Positions 1 through 6,927 are shown, numbered from the stretch's first letter. The stretch: DNA of 13,349 bases from Microcystis aeruginosa W13-11 (GCA_009995705.1 JAADBR010000120.1:1-13349), one strand, 5' to 3'. Program-made: numbers and translations. Notes: generated by a model not told the origin, from the letters alone.

Positions 1-117
1 TTGTGTTCTGAGATGGAGAGCTTTATTGTAAACTAATCTTACACAGCCCAAGGTGCGCCGCAATAGCGACTCTTGTTCTGGTGTTGGGTAAAATCGGTAA
101 GAATAGGCTTTTTCAGT
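1..117 (-). pseudogene. tnpB: TnpB (RNA-guided nuclease of IS605 type), 5' part, start codon lost
   Basis: The 39 codons visible on the minus strand encode the N-terminal HTH-like domain of TnpB/OrfB (YRFYPTPEQESLLRRTLG, then CVRLVYNKAL), almost identical to the right-hand copy at 13059. Where the right copy has ATG, this copy has ACT (117-115), and an in-frame TAA lies two codons upstream. The first in-frame start-like codon is a TTG at codon 19, inside the conserved domain. The gene is therefore probably not translated as a full protein, although an intact RNA or transposition in trans remains possible. The rest of the gene lies outside the window, so its state there is unknown. Confidence 0.72.
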
Positions 118-169
118 GTCTTACATTCTAGCATATATTTCGTAAATGTGCTAATATTTAACAGTAAAG

Positions 170-186
170 CCGTCGTAGAACGACGG
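170..186. repeat. IS left-end hairpin
   Basis: Perfect 6-bp stem with a 5-nt loop, CCGTCG-TAGAA-CGACGG. The same hairpin lies at 12990-13006 in the other copy. Subterminal hairpins of this kind are what TnpA-Y1 transposases recognise at IS200/IS605 ends (family knowledge). Confidence 0.75.
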
Positions 187-208
187 GGTTTCAGACCCAA
201 AATTTTCG

Positions 209-991
209 ATGAAAGAACCGTTAATTGAATTGAGAGGAGTATCGAAAAGATTCGGGGATAATGTCATTCTCGAAGGTTTAGATTTAACCATTTATCGAGG
301 GGAGGCCCTGGTAATTATCGGTCCATCGGGAACGGGAAAATCGACGGTTTTACGAGCAATTGCGGGATTAACGGGGATAAATGCGGGAGAAATTCGTATT
401 AAAGGTCAATTATGTCAGGGATTGCTAGAAGATGGTCGAGAAGCGATGCGAACTTCCTTAGTTTTTCAACAAACGGCCCTGTTTGATTCTCTCACCGTCG
501 GGGAAAATGTCGGTTTTTATCTCTATGAACAAACTAATTTAAAAAAAGCCAGAATTAGGGAATTAGTGGAAAAAAGCCTGGAAATGGTCGGTTTACAGGG
601 AATTAGTGACCTTTATCCCTCGGAACTATCGGGGGGAATGCGTAAACGAGTAGCTTTTGCCCGCGCTATTATCACTAATCCTGATAATCAGGCCGATAAT
701 CCCGAATTACTGCTTTATGATGAACCTACCGCTGGATTAGACCCAATAGCTTCTACAATTATCGAGGATCTAGTGCGGACTCTCCATGAAAAATCGGGGT
801 CTGCGAACACTTATGTGATGGTTTCTCACCAACAAAGTACCATCCGACGCACCGCCGATCGAGTAGTATTTCTCTATCAGGGAAAAGTGCAATGGCAGGG
901 ATTAGTGGCAGATATCGATCATACCGATCATCCCATGATTCGGCAATTTTTTAGTGCCAGCATTGCAGGCCCGATTAGGACAATCGTTTAA
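209..991 (+). CDS. ABC transporter ATP-binding protein, MlaF-like (lipid/MCE transport)
   Basis: The 260-residue ATPase should power an MCE-type lipid transporter at the inner face of the plasma membrane, with the MCE protein encoded next. The ABC motifs are intact: Walker A GPSGTGKST (38-46), Q-loop FQQ (86-88), signature LSGGM (140-144; MlaF/Mkl proteins carry LSGGM where most ABC proteins have LSGGQ), Walker B LLLYDE (167-172), D-loop GLDP (177-179 region) and switch histidine H207. Length is typical. The start is the ATG directly at the end of the left IS element; the preceding bases belong to the IS and show no ribosome-binding site, so native upstream control has been replaced. MKEPLIEL looks like a natural N-terminus, so the protein itself seems complete. 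No permease (MlaE/Ycf63) gene is in the window. Confidence 0.93.
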   Translation: MKEPLIELRGVSKRFGDNVILEGLDLTIYRGEALVIIGPSGTGKSTVLRAIAGLTGINAGEIRIKGQLCQGLLEDGREAMRTSLVFQQTALFDSLTVGENVGFYLYEQTNLKKARIRELVEKSLEMVGLQGISDLYPSELSGGMRKRVAFARAIITNPDNQADNPELLLYDEPTAGLDPIASTIIEDLVRTLHEKSGSANTYVMVSHQQSTIRRTADRVVFLYQGKVQWQGLVADIDHTDHPMIRQFFSASIAGPIRTIV

Positions 992-1037
992 GCTAGATTA
1001 AGCTAAATTAAGAAATATCGAGAATAAGAGAAAAATC

Positions 1038-2372
1038 ATGCAGAGTTCGCGAGCTTTACGGGAAGGAAGACTAGGTTTGTTTGCCCTAGGCGGATTATTG
1101 GTCTTTGGGGTGCTCGCTATCTGGGTTCGCGGGGGAGGATTTGGTCAAAGAACCTATCAATTAATCTTCGAGTTTGCCGATGTGGAGGGGTTACAAGTCG
1201 GGGCACCGGTGCGTTTTCGCGGGGTGAGAGTGGGAAGAATTACGAGTTTTATCCCGGGGAGTAATCAAGTAGAGGTTATTGCCGAGATCGCTTCTGCTAC
1301 TTTAGTTATGCCTAGGAAGGTAACTGTTGCTACCAATCTTTCCGGATTAATTGGGGAGGCAGCCATCGATATTACTCCCTTAATTTCTCTAAGTGCTGAG
1401 GCCAAAAATCTCGACCCTCTGAGTCCCGACTGTGATCAACAGTTAATTCTCTGTAATAATACTCGTTTACAGGGGACAACAGGAACACAATTAATGTCTA
1501 GTGTTGGTCGTTTAGTGGATACTTTTACCAGTCCTGAATTTGTGGGTAATCTCAATGATGTCACCAAAAATACCGCTATAGCAGCTCAAAAAATCGCCCG
1601 TTTATCCGATGATACCTCCCAGACCATCCGTAATGCCCAAAGAGAAATTTCTCGTCTATCTTTGGAATTAGCTGCCACCAGTCGCTCGGTGACTAATACG
1701 GCTAATAATGCCTCCCGTTTTGTCAATACTTTAGATAATACTGTTCAGGAAAATCGCAGTCAAATCAGCAGAACTTTTCAACAATCTTCCCAATTAGTCG
1801 CTAATCTTAATGCTGTTCTCAGCGAAAATCGGGGACAAATTGTTAATACTCTCGATAATATTAATCAAGCTAGTTTAGGTATTGGTAGTCTCGCTAATAA
1901 TCTCAACAATACCGCCCTGAGGTTGAATGCTGGTTTAGATGAAATTGATACTAAACAAGTCATGCAAAATATCGAGACTATTTTGAATAATGCGGTGGAA
2001 ACATCGAATAATTTACGAGAAATTACTAAAACTATTAACGATCCTGCTACAATTGTCGTACTGCAAAAAACTCTCGAATCCGCTAGGGTGACTTTTGAAA
2101 ATACTCAAAAAATCACCTCCGATATTGATGAGTTAATCGGTGATCCCCAATTTCGCGAGAATTTAAGACGTTTAATTGATGGCTTAAGTAATCTGCTTTC
2201 TTCTGGGGAACAATTAGAATATAATTTGCGTATCGCTCAAACTTTGGATACCATGACTCAAGAGTTAGCTAAACAAAAAGTTTTGACCATCTCTCGACCT
2301 GCTTTAAATCCTAGGCAAATGCAACTCTATCCCCAATTTATCGTTCAACAACCCCCCGCGAGTGAAAAATAA
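1038..2372 (+). CDS. MCE/MlaD family lipid-transport protein (Ycf22-type)
   Basis: This is the substrate-binding component of an MCE lipid transporter, anchored in the plasma membrane and reaching into the periplasm. The 444-residue protein has one N-terminal membrane segment (about 12-30), then an MCE/MlaD domain (about 38-115, with VEGLQVGAPVRFRGVRVGRI). A long helical tail follows, rich in Asn, Thr and Ser (about 150-420), and probably coiled, as in other single-MCE proteins that form hexamers with a helical barrel. It follows the ATPase by 46 nt on the same strand, a common pairing, and the two are probably cotranscribed. In cyanobacteria the relatives are the Ycf22 proteins, counterparts of plant TGD2. 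The lipid carried cannot be told from sequence. Confidence 0.93.
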   Translation: MQSSRALREGRLGLFALGGLLVFGVLAIWVRGGGFGQRTYQLIFEFADVEGLQVGAPVRFRGVRVGRITSFIPGSNQVEVIAEIASATLVMPRKVTVATNLSGLIGEAAIDITPLISLSAEAKNLDPLSPDCDQQLILCNNTRLQGTTGTQLMSSVGRLVDTFTSPEFVGNLNDVTKNTAIAAQKIARLSDDTSQTIRNAQREISRLSLELAATSRSVTNTANNASRFVNTLDNTVQENRSQISRTFQQSSQLVANLNAVLSENRGQIVNTLDNINQASLGIGSLANNLNNTALRLNAGLDEIDTKQVMQNIETILNNAVETSNNLREITKTINDPATIVVLQKTLESARVTFENTQKITSDIDELIGDPQFRENLRRLIDGLSNLLSSGEQLEYNLRIAQTLDTMTQELAKQKVLTISRPALNPRQMQLYPQFIVQQPPASEK

Positions 2373-2433
2373 CAAAACAGCACAAGTAAACCGATTTTCA
2401 GTGATCATTAAACAGTAACCTGAAAACTCACAT

Positions 2434-2454
2434 CTGATAACTGATAACTGATAA
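2434..2454. repeat. Three tandem 7-mers (CTGATAA) before wecB
   Basis: CTGATAA occurs three times in perfect tandem and ends 4 nt before the wecB ATG. Heptanucleotide tandem repeats are common in gaps of cyanobacterial genomes. Here it occupies the place of a ribosome-binding site, and no better site is visible. Confidence 0.85.
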
Positions 2455-2458
2455 TAAT

Positions 2459-3562
2459 ATGTTGAAATCAATTTGTATTACTCTTGGAACTCGTCCCGAA
2501 GCGATTAAATTAGCTACCGTTATTCGTGCTTTTCAAGAATCGCAACAGTTTCAAATCCATGTGGTTCTGACGGGACAGCATAAAGAAATGGTGGCGCAGG
2601 TGATGGAATTATTTGCTTTAAAAGCCGATGAAAATCTCAATATTATGCAAACCCGTCAAACTTTAACTGATATTACTTGCCGCAGTTTACGGGGTTTGGA
2701 AACAGTTTTTGAGCGCATAAAACCAGATTTAATTATTGTGCAAGGTGATACTACTACCGCTTTTGCTGCCACTTTAGCGGCTTTTTATCAACAAATTCCT
2801 ATCGCCCATGTAGAAGCAGGATTAAGAACTAATGATATCTATAATCCCTATCCCGAAGAAGCTAATCGTCGCCTAATTTCTCAACTGACTACCCTACATT
2901 TTGCTCCCACTACTTTAGCCGTGGAAAACTTACAAAAATCTGGAGTGACAGGAAATATTCACCACACTGGCAATACAGTTATTGATGCTTTATTAACTGT
3001 GGCTAAAACCGCACCAGAATGTCAAATTGCGGGCTTAAATTGGTCAGATTATCGAGTTTTATTAGCCACGGTTCACCGCCGGGAAAATTGGGGCGAACCC
3101 CTACAGGATATTATCAAAGGATTTACTTTGTTACTAGAAAAATATGCCGATACGGCCTTATTATTACCCCTCCATCGCAATCCCACCGTCCGAGAACCAA
3201 TACAGTCCGCTTTGGGCAATCATCCCAGGGTATTTTTAACTGAACCTCTCGATTATACCGAGTTAGTGGGGGCGATTCAACGCTGTTATTTATTATTAAC
3301 TGATTCCGGGGGTATTCAAGAAGAAGCTCCGAGTTTAGGAAAACCGGTTTTAGTATTGCGAGAAACCACGGAAAGACCGGAAGCAGTACAAGCGGGAACA
3401 GCGAAATTAATTGGGACTAATCCGGAGCAAATTTTAGCCGCAGCGGGAGAATTATTAGGGGATAAAATCGCCTATGATCGTATGGCTAATGCCATTAATC
3501 CTTTTGGAGATGGACAAGCATCCCAAAGAATCCTCCAAATCGTCCAAGATTTTTTGGCTTAA
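2459..3562 (+). CDS. wecB: UDP-N-acetylglucosamine 2-epimerase (non-hydrolysing)
   Basis: A cytoplasmic enzyme that interconverts UDP-GlcNAc and UDP-ManNAc, supplying ManNAc-type sugars for surface polysaccharide. The 367 residues match the usual length. Seen in order: GTRPEAIK (10-17), VQGDTTT (94-100, acidic D97), HVEAGLRT (117-124, E119), YPEEANR (131-137, E133), HRREN (206-210) and DSGGIQEE (282-289). These correspond to the catalytic acids and histidine and to the UDP-binding loops of the WecB/MnaA family. The start is the ATG after the CTGATAA repeats. It is followed 3 nt after its stop by ruvC, so the two are probably translated from one message. No other polysaccharide genes are in the window. 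Confidence 0.95.
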   Translation: MLKSICITLGTRPEAIKLATVIRAFQESQQFQIHVVLTGQHKEMVAQVMELFALKADENLNIMQTRQTLTDITCRSLRGLETVFERIKPDLIIVQGDTTTAFAATLAAFYQQIPIAHVEAGLRTNDIYNPYPEEANRRLISQLTTLHFAPTTLAVENLQKSGVTGNIHHTGNTVIDALLTVAKTAPECQIAGLNWSDYRVLLATVHRRENWGEPLQDIIKGFTLLLEKYADTALLLPLHRNPTVREPIQSALGNHPRVFLTEPLDYTELVGAIQRCYLLLTDSGGIQEEAPSLGKPVLVLRETTERPEAVQAGTAKLIGTNPEQILAAAGELLGDKIAYDRMANAINPFGDGQASQRILQIVQDFLA

Positions 3563-3565
3563 TCT

Positions 3566-4051
3566 ATGACTACTTGGTTGGGTATCGACCCCGGATTAGC
3601 GATTGTCGGTTGGGCTATTCTCCGGGATAATAGTGAGTTAATGCCGATTTTAGTCGATTATGGCACGATCGAAACTTCTAAAAATCTTTCTACTGCCCAG
3701 CGTTTGATCGAAATTGAACGGGATTTAAAGGAGTTAATCGCAGAATATAAACCGGGAGAAATTGCCGTGGAAATGCCCTTTTTTAACCGGCAAATCAAGG
3801 CAGCTGGTGGAGTCCTGCAAGCATTAGGAATTATCAATCTAGTTAGCTGTCGGGATGGGGGAATTGAACCGATTTTCCTCCATCAAGCTAGTTGGAAATG
3901 TCATCTGGGCCATGGTAGGGCCACTAAAGCTGAGGTGGCCGAACAAATTAAGTATTTATTCGGATTGACAAAAATGCCTATTAATGATTCTGTAGATGCT
4001 ATAGCGATCGCATACGCCGCTTTCAGTGGCGTTCGCAATCAAATCTCTTGA
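3566..4051 (+). CDS. ruvC: Crossover junction endodeoxyribonuclease RuvC
   Basis: Resolves Holliday junctions during recombination and repair, acting as a dimer with RuvAB. The 161 residues have the RNase-H-like fold signature: GIDPG near the N-terminus (D8), IAVEMPFF (E69) and the C-terminal DSVDAIAIAY (D141 and D144). These four acids match the DEDD catalytic set of the family. The basic linker GHGRATKAEV (115-124) is also typical. It starts 3 nt after wecB. A HIP1 site (GCGATCGC) lies inside the C-terminal codons. All catalytic residues are present, so the gene looks functional. Confidence 0.93.
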   Translation: MTTWLGIDPGLAIVGWAILRDNSELMPILVDYGTIETSKNLSTAQRLIEIERDLKELIAEYKPGEIAVEMPFFNRQIKAAGGVLQALGIINLVSCRDGGIEPIFLHQASWKCHLGHGRATKAEVAEQIKYLFGLTKMPINDSVDAIAIAYAAFSGVRNQIS

Positions 4052-4321
4052 AGCAATTTGACGAAATTGGCCCAAAAATTTAGCTGACAACTAAAAGCCA
4101 TTTTTAAGCTTGGACTGTCTTAGTTCGATGGGACGGTTGAAGATAATAAGGCCTTCAAATATCTTTGATTAGCGTTGGGTTTTATGCTTCAACCCAACCT
4201 ACCATATCAGCGATCGCACTAAAGGGTTTAAGTGTGGACATTGTGATAATTGTCATCGTCAATGCTAACAAAAATATGGTATAGTTCTTAAATGAGTATA
4301 AGTTTAAAATAATGAAAATAA
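4052..4321. other. Gap between ruvC and the accessory island
   Basis: No convincing gene is seen in these 270 bases. They mark the change from the conserved plus-strand block to the accessory region and contain one copy of the dispersed palindromic repeat (4174-4220). An AT-rich stretch with a TATAGT box near 4280 could be a promoter for the following gene pair; this is weak. Confidence 0.6.
4174..4220 (+). repeat. Dispersed palindromic repeat with HIP1 tail, copy 1
   Basis: An 8-bp perfect stem (GTTGGGTT at 4174-4181, AACCCAAC at 4191-4198) with a 9-nt loop is followed by CTACC and CAGCGATCGCACT. This is the cleanest solitary copy of a family found eight times in the window. It carries no leader segment here. 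Confidence 0.8.
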
Positions 4322-4573
4322 ATGAAAATAAAAGTTTCCCAAAAAAAGGGATCATCAAACGAAGTTAACCCTCAGTTAAAAGATATTGCCTATTCTATGG
4401 ACGCACTGATTCCAGGCTTTTATATTTGGTTGGGTTCTTTTTGTTGGCGATTGGGGGGTAGTGATGCAGAAGAAAGTTATCCAGGAACAATACATAGTTT
4501 TGCTGGTATCAGCTTAGTTTTACCTGGTTATCAAATTTTTACAACCTATAAAGGGAGTTATGACCCTCGATAA
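4322..4573 (+). CDS. Hypothetical protein, first gene of an overlapping pair
   Basis: An 83-residue product of unknown function. The N-terminus is basic (MKIKVSQKK). The middle is hydrophobic and aromatic (about 30-46, IPGFYIWLGSFCWRLGG), and a second hydrophobic stretch follows at about 60-73. No family is recognised. It overlaps the next gene by 14 nt in another frame, a layout that suggests translational coupling and is common for TA pairs, but no TA family is identified. The short duplication ATGAAAATA just upstream (4312-4320 and 4322-4330) offers two ATGs; only the second opens this frame. It could also be the remnant of a longer gene. Confidence 0.45.
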   Translation: MKIKVSQKKGSSNEVNPQLKDIAYSMDALIPGFYIWLGSFCWRLGGSDAEESYPGTIHSFAGISLVLPGYQIFTTYKGSYDPR

Positions 4574-4787
4574 GCATCAAATTGATGGTCTTTCTCCCAT
4601 TTCATCTAAAATAATGCCAGCAGAAGTTTTTGAACAATTGATGTTCAATGCCGGTTATACCGTTGTTGGGTCTGCTCCAGCCAAGGGAAATAGAATTAAA
4701 GTTTGGTGGAATCATTCTAGTTTTCGTCGTGTTGAAGCAATTTATAGTGCCGATAGAAGTCTGGTTATTACGGCTTATCATCCATGA
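4560..4787 (+). CDS. Hypothetical protein, second gene of an overlapping pair
   Basis: A 75-residue protein of unknown function. The second half looks beta-rich (RIKVWWNHSSFRRVEAIYS, then RSLVITAYHP). The ending is loosely reminiscent of small RelE/ParE or DUF4258-like toxins, but this is an impression, not an identification. The N-terminal half (PAEVFEQLMFNAGYTVVG) may be helical followed by a strand. It begins within the end of the preceding gene (overlap 4560-4573), so the two are probably co-expressed. It ends 36 nt before the stop of the convergent frameshifted four-cysteine gene. Confidence 0.55.
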   Translation: MTLDKHQIDGLSPISSKIMPAEVFEQLMFNAGYTVVGSAPAKGNRIKVWWNHSSFRRVEAIYSADRSLVITAYHP

Positions 4788-4823
4788 ACCATGAGATTTC
4801 TGTGACGAAAATATATTTACTGT

Positions 4824-5358
4824 TTACCCACAACTTACTGGTAATCCTAATCCCCAAGGAATGGGTTCCGAGGTATTGTCTAGTTGAGAGCATTTTTCTT
4901 TTATAGTTGCACCATCTTGTTGAATATAATAATTCCTACTTATATCTGATTGCGATATCCAAAAACTTACTATAGCTGTATTGCCACAGTTTTTAACAAT
5001 TTGGTCAGCCCAATTATTTAAAAGCTTTGGTGATGCGAAAATATTACTGATGGCAATTCCATTACTGGTAGTAGCACCTACATCATCGATTAAAACAATA
5101 TTTAATTCATCAGTTCTGGTTGTTGGATTTCCTGTCCTATAACTATTAGCCGTTCCCTTAGAAACACTAAATTCAACTCTTCTAATCCCTAACGTTAGAA
5201 CGAATTTCTTGAAGAATTTTATCAACAGTAGCTTGACAGCCTGGCTTTGGTTCTGATTGTGCTTTAACCAAAGGATAGGAACCAGCAAAAAGCGTTAACA
5301 ATCCTAATAAGGAACATAAGGAAGCACTTAAAAGATTTTGGGAGTTAAATAGTTTCAT
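4824..5358 (-). pseudogene. Four-cysteine exported protein family, copy 1, frameshifted
   Basis: Read from the ATG at 5358-5356, the minus strand encodes a signal peptide (MKLFNSQNLLSASLCSL..., ending SYPLVKAQS), then KPGCQATVDKILQEIRSN, and stops at a TAG. A +4 change in the palindromic TAACGTTA around 5190-5197 breaks the frame: removing AACG (5191-5194) restores SKGIRRVEF and joins it to the downstream frame. That frame continues to the TAA at 4824 with SKGTANSYRTGNPTTRTDEL, NNWADQIVKNCGNTAIVSF and PIPWGLGLPVSCG. All four family cysteines are present across the two parts. The family function is unknown. The longest open frame begins only at a TTG (5288) and would lack the signal peptide. 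The usual AGAGGA-type leader is still in front, so decay is probably recent. Confidence 0.85.
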
Positions 5359-5412
5359 GGCTTTGTCCTCTGAGAAAACTTAATTAAAATCAAAAGTTTT
5401 TGTTAGCAGTTG
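5359..5412 (-). promoter_or_regulatory. Conserved leader of the four-cysteine family, copy 1
   Basis: Read on the minus strand, it contains TTTTAATTAAGTTTTCTCAG and then AGAGGACAAAGCC before the ATG; AGAGGA is a plausible ribosome-binding site. It is closely similar to the leaders at 8013, 8985, 10691 and 11609. Compared with those it lacks about 26 bases between CAGTTG and the start of the palindromic repeat. Confidence 0.7.
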
Positions 5413-5449
5413 GTTGTGTTGGGTTTCGCACATTAAGCCAACCTACACC
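5409..5449 (+). repeat. Dispersed palindromic repeat, copy 2 (no HIP1 tail)
   Basis: It begins GTTGGTTGTGTTGGGTTTCG and ends AGCCAACCTACACC. The HIP1 tail seen in other copies is missing; the 98-bp inverted-repeat element starts exactly there, as if inserted at or replacing the tail. Confidence 0.7.
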
Positions 5450-5547
5450 CTGTTTCAGCTAAAATAGTAGATTATGATTGTCATTGCGAGGGATAGCGAA
5501 GCAATCTAAGCGCAAGATTTTCCCTTGCCTCATTTTAGCTGAAACAG
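5450..5547. mobile_element. Miniature inverted-repeat element, complete copy (98 bp)
   Basis: The ends are perfect 16-bp inverted repeats: CTGTTTCAGCTAAAAT (5450-5465) and its complement (5532-5547). It has no coding capacity. The inside holds ATTGTCATTGCGAG and AGCGAAGCAATCTAAGCGC, itself partly palindromic. No target duplication is obvious. A second, truncated copy in the same orientation lies at 6404, so the DUF433/PIN-like gene pair sits between the two. Confidence 0.8.
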
Positions 5548-5617
5548 TCCAGTATCCTGAATCTAGCTTGAGCTTTTTATCAGGTATCATGGAGTTAATC
5601 TTGTAGGAGCATTCGAT

Positions 5618-5989
5618 ATGACTCTGGCATCAGGTGGGCAAGCAACAATCATTCGTACAGAACGTGGATTGACCATTTCAGGTACACGCATCACTCTTTA
5701 TGACGTGATGGACTATCGGAAGGCTCAGTACCCATCCAAGCTGATCCGTGAAAAACTCGGTCTTAATGATGAGCAGATTCGTTTAGCCCTAGAATATATT
5801 GATACTCATCGCGCTGAGGTTGAAGCAGAATACCAAGAATGCCTGCAAACAGCCGCGGAGATTCGGCAATATTGGGAAGAGCGAAATCGTGAACGATTTG
5901 CCAAGATCGCGGCGATGCCCCCGAAGCCTGGTCAGGAAGCCCTTCGTGCAAAACTTCAAGCCTGGAAAGCCCGGATTGAAGCCGAATGA
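5618..5989 (+). CDS. DUF433 domain antitoxin-like protein
   Basis: A 123-residue probable antitoxin and DNA-binding autorepressor for the PIN-like protein that follows. The DUF433 helix-turn-helix region spans about 10-65 (IIRTERGLTISGTRITLYDV, then KLIREKLGLNDEQIRLALEY). The C-terminal part is a charged helical tail (66-123) likely to wrap the toxin. The ATG has a good AGGAG site 8 nt upstream. Its stop overlaps the next start as ATGA (5986-5989), showing coupled translation. By eye, the pair is richer in G and C than its surroundings, which with the flanking miniature elements suggests transfer. Related pairs are described as VapB45/VapC45-like. Confidence 0.85.
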   Translation: MTLASGGQATIIRTERGLTISGTRITLYDVMDYRKAQYPSKLIREKLGLNDEQIRLALEYIDTHRAEVEAEYQECLQTAAEIRQYWEERNRERFAKIAAMPPKPGQEALRAKLQAWKARIEAE

Positions 5990-6381
5990 TGAATTTCTTA
6001 ATTGATTACAACTTAACAGGTGATGCTGTTTTATTCTGGGGAACTCTTTCGGCCGAAGGATGGCTTGACCTATTAACCATCCGCTTCTTCACCTTTCAGG
6101 AAGTTGGGTTGCCGATGGATAGTAGCGATCGCGTCGTTTGGCAATTTGCCCAAACCAACCAGATGATTTTGATCACAGCGAATCGGAATATGAAGGGAGA
6201 CGATTCTCTAGAACAGACAATACGGGAAGAGAATACGCCAACTTCCTTACCAATTTTGACAATTGGGAATCCTGATCGATTTGATGAGGGCCGCTATCGG
6301 CAAAACTGTGCCACTCGTCTGATTGAGATTTTGCTTGATCTCGACAACTACATGGGAGTAGGTCGAATTTTTATTCCCTAA
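5986..6381 (+). CDS. PIN-like (DUF5615-type) putative toxin
   Basis: A 131-residue partner of the DUF433 protein, presumed to be a ribonuclease of the DUF5615/Mut7-C PIN-like class. Possible active-site residues are D7 in FLIDYNL, D45 and D48 in MDSSDRVVW, and the ANRNMKGDD cluster (65-73, with N66, D72 and D73). ATG codons at 5986 and 5989 are both possible; the first overlaps the upstream stop by 4 nt. Proteins of this type are common in cyanobacteria and are often labelled hypothetical. The toxin role is inferred from gene pairing and domain type, not demonstrated. Confidence 0.78.
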   Translation: MMNFLIDYNLTGDAVLFWGTLSAEGWLDLLTIRFFTFQEVGLPMDSSDRVVWQFAQTNQMILITANRNMKGDDSLEQTIREENTPTSLPILTIGNPDRFDEGRYRQNCATRLIEILLDLDNYMGVGRIFIP

Positions 6382-6403
6382 AGATCGCCATCTTCTAGTG
6401 GAA

Positions 6404-6489
6404 TGTTTCAGCTAAAATAGTACATTATGATTGTCATTACGAGCGATAGCGAAGCAATCTAAGCGCGAGATTTTCTATTGCCTTATTTA
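6404..6489. mobile_element. Miniature inverted-repeat element, second copy, right end truncated
   Basis: It matches the 5450-5547 element in the same orientation from TGTTTCAGCTAAAATAG through AGCGAAGCAATCTAAGCGC, with scattered differences. The right inverted repeat is degraded to CCTTATTTA, where it runs straight into the GGTTGACGTT motif of the dispersed repeat. Confidence 0.75.
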
Positions 6490-6563
6490 GGTTGACGTTA
6501 AAAAAAGTAACTGTTGGTTGTGTTGGGTTTTGTTCTTCAACTACAAGAGCAGCGATCACACTC
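6490..6563 (+). repeat. Dispersed palindromic repeat, copy 3
   Basis: It contains GTTGACGTT, a run of A, GTAACTGTTGGTTGTGTTGG, then TTCTTCAACTACAAGAGCAG and a mutated HIP1 (GCGATCAC). The right arm of the palindrome is shortened to TTCAACTACAAG, the same deletion as in copy 4 (8069-8138), so these two are close relatives. Confidence 0.7.
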
Positions 6564-6618
6564 ATCAAAATTTAGGTTAATTTTTAAGTAATTTCGAGAA
6601 TATTTCCTGGAGATTAAA

Positions 6619-6927
6619 ATGACAACAAACAAATCTGATTTTGAACAAATCTTTGATGTTTTGAAAAGCTACCTAGAGAGTCTAAAGTTAAAATATCAAG
6701 TTAAAAGTTTAGGAGTTTTTGGTTCTTTTGTTAGGGGTGAAGCGACAGCTAATAGTGATCTAGATTTATTGGTAGAATTTAAAGGAGATGTAACTTTTGA
6801 TAATTATATGGATTTAAAATTTTTACTTGAGGATTTATTTAAGCGCAAAATTGATTTAGTAATCAAGGAAGATATTAAACCCCAGATTCGAGAACGTATT
6901 TTAGAGGAAACGGTTTATGTCTCGTGA
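6619..6927 (+). CDS. mntA: MntA-type nucleotidyltransferase antitoxin
   Basis: Minimal nucleotidyltransferase of the HEPN/MNT system, 102 residues. The family motif GSX10DXD is exact: G35-S36, FVRGEATANS, then D47 and D49 (DLDLLVEF). A third acid sits at D79 (KIDLVI). Characterised MntA proteins neutralise HepT by adding AMP residues to a tyrosine next to the HepT active site; that is family knowledge and not shown here. A GGAG site precedes the ATG. It overlaps hepT by 11 nt (6917-6927), so the two are translationally coupled. Confidence 0.93.
   Translation: MTTNKSDFEQIFDVLKSYLESLKLKYQVKSLGVFGSFVRGEATANSDLDLLVEFKGDVTFDNYMDLKFLLEDLFKRKIDLVIKEDIKPQIRERILEETVYVS

Larger units (their letters stand above)
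1..208 (-). mobile_element. IS200/IS605-type element (tnpB-bearing), left end, cut by window edge
   Basis: The first about 212 bases are the reverse complement of 12964-13175, colinear without gaps and with roughly 18 mismatches by hand count. The shared part contains a short perfect hairpin (170-186), an AT-rich leader and the start of a tnpB reading frame. This is the arrangement of the left end of an IS200/IS605 or tnpB-only (IS1341-type) element. No tnpA is visible. The element runs leftward out of the window. Its inner boundary lies at the ATG of the ABC ATPase gene; the tetranucleotide ATGA (209-212) is shared by both copies and could be the target. Confidence 0.8.

Noticed and set aside
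3019..3243. Plus-strand open frame inside wecB
   Set aside because: It lies in another frame of a well-supported enzyme gene and has no family features.
4174..4198. Rho-independent terminator at the GTTGGGTT/AACCCAAC hairpin
   Set aside because: No T-run follows the stem, and the same hairpin is dispersed as a repeat upstream as well as downstream of genes.
4824..5288. Intact 154-residue protein from this minus-strand frame
   Set aside because: It opens only at a TTG inside the signal-peptide region in the wrong frame; comparison with copies 2 and 4 shows a frameshifted gene instead.
5763..6005. Two extra open frames over the DUF433 gene, one on each strand
   Set aside because: Both are shadows of the DUF433 coding region; neither has a recognisable domain.
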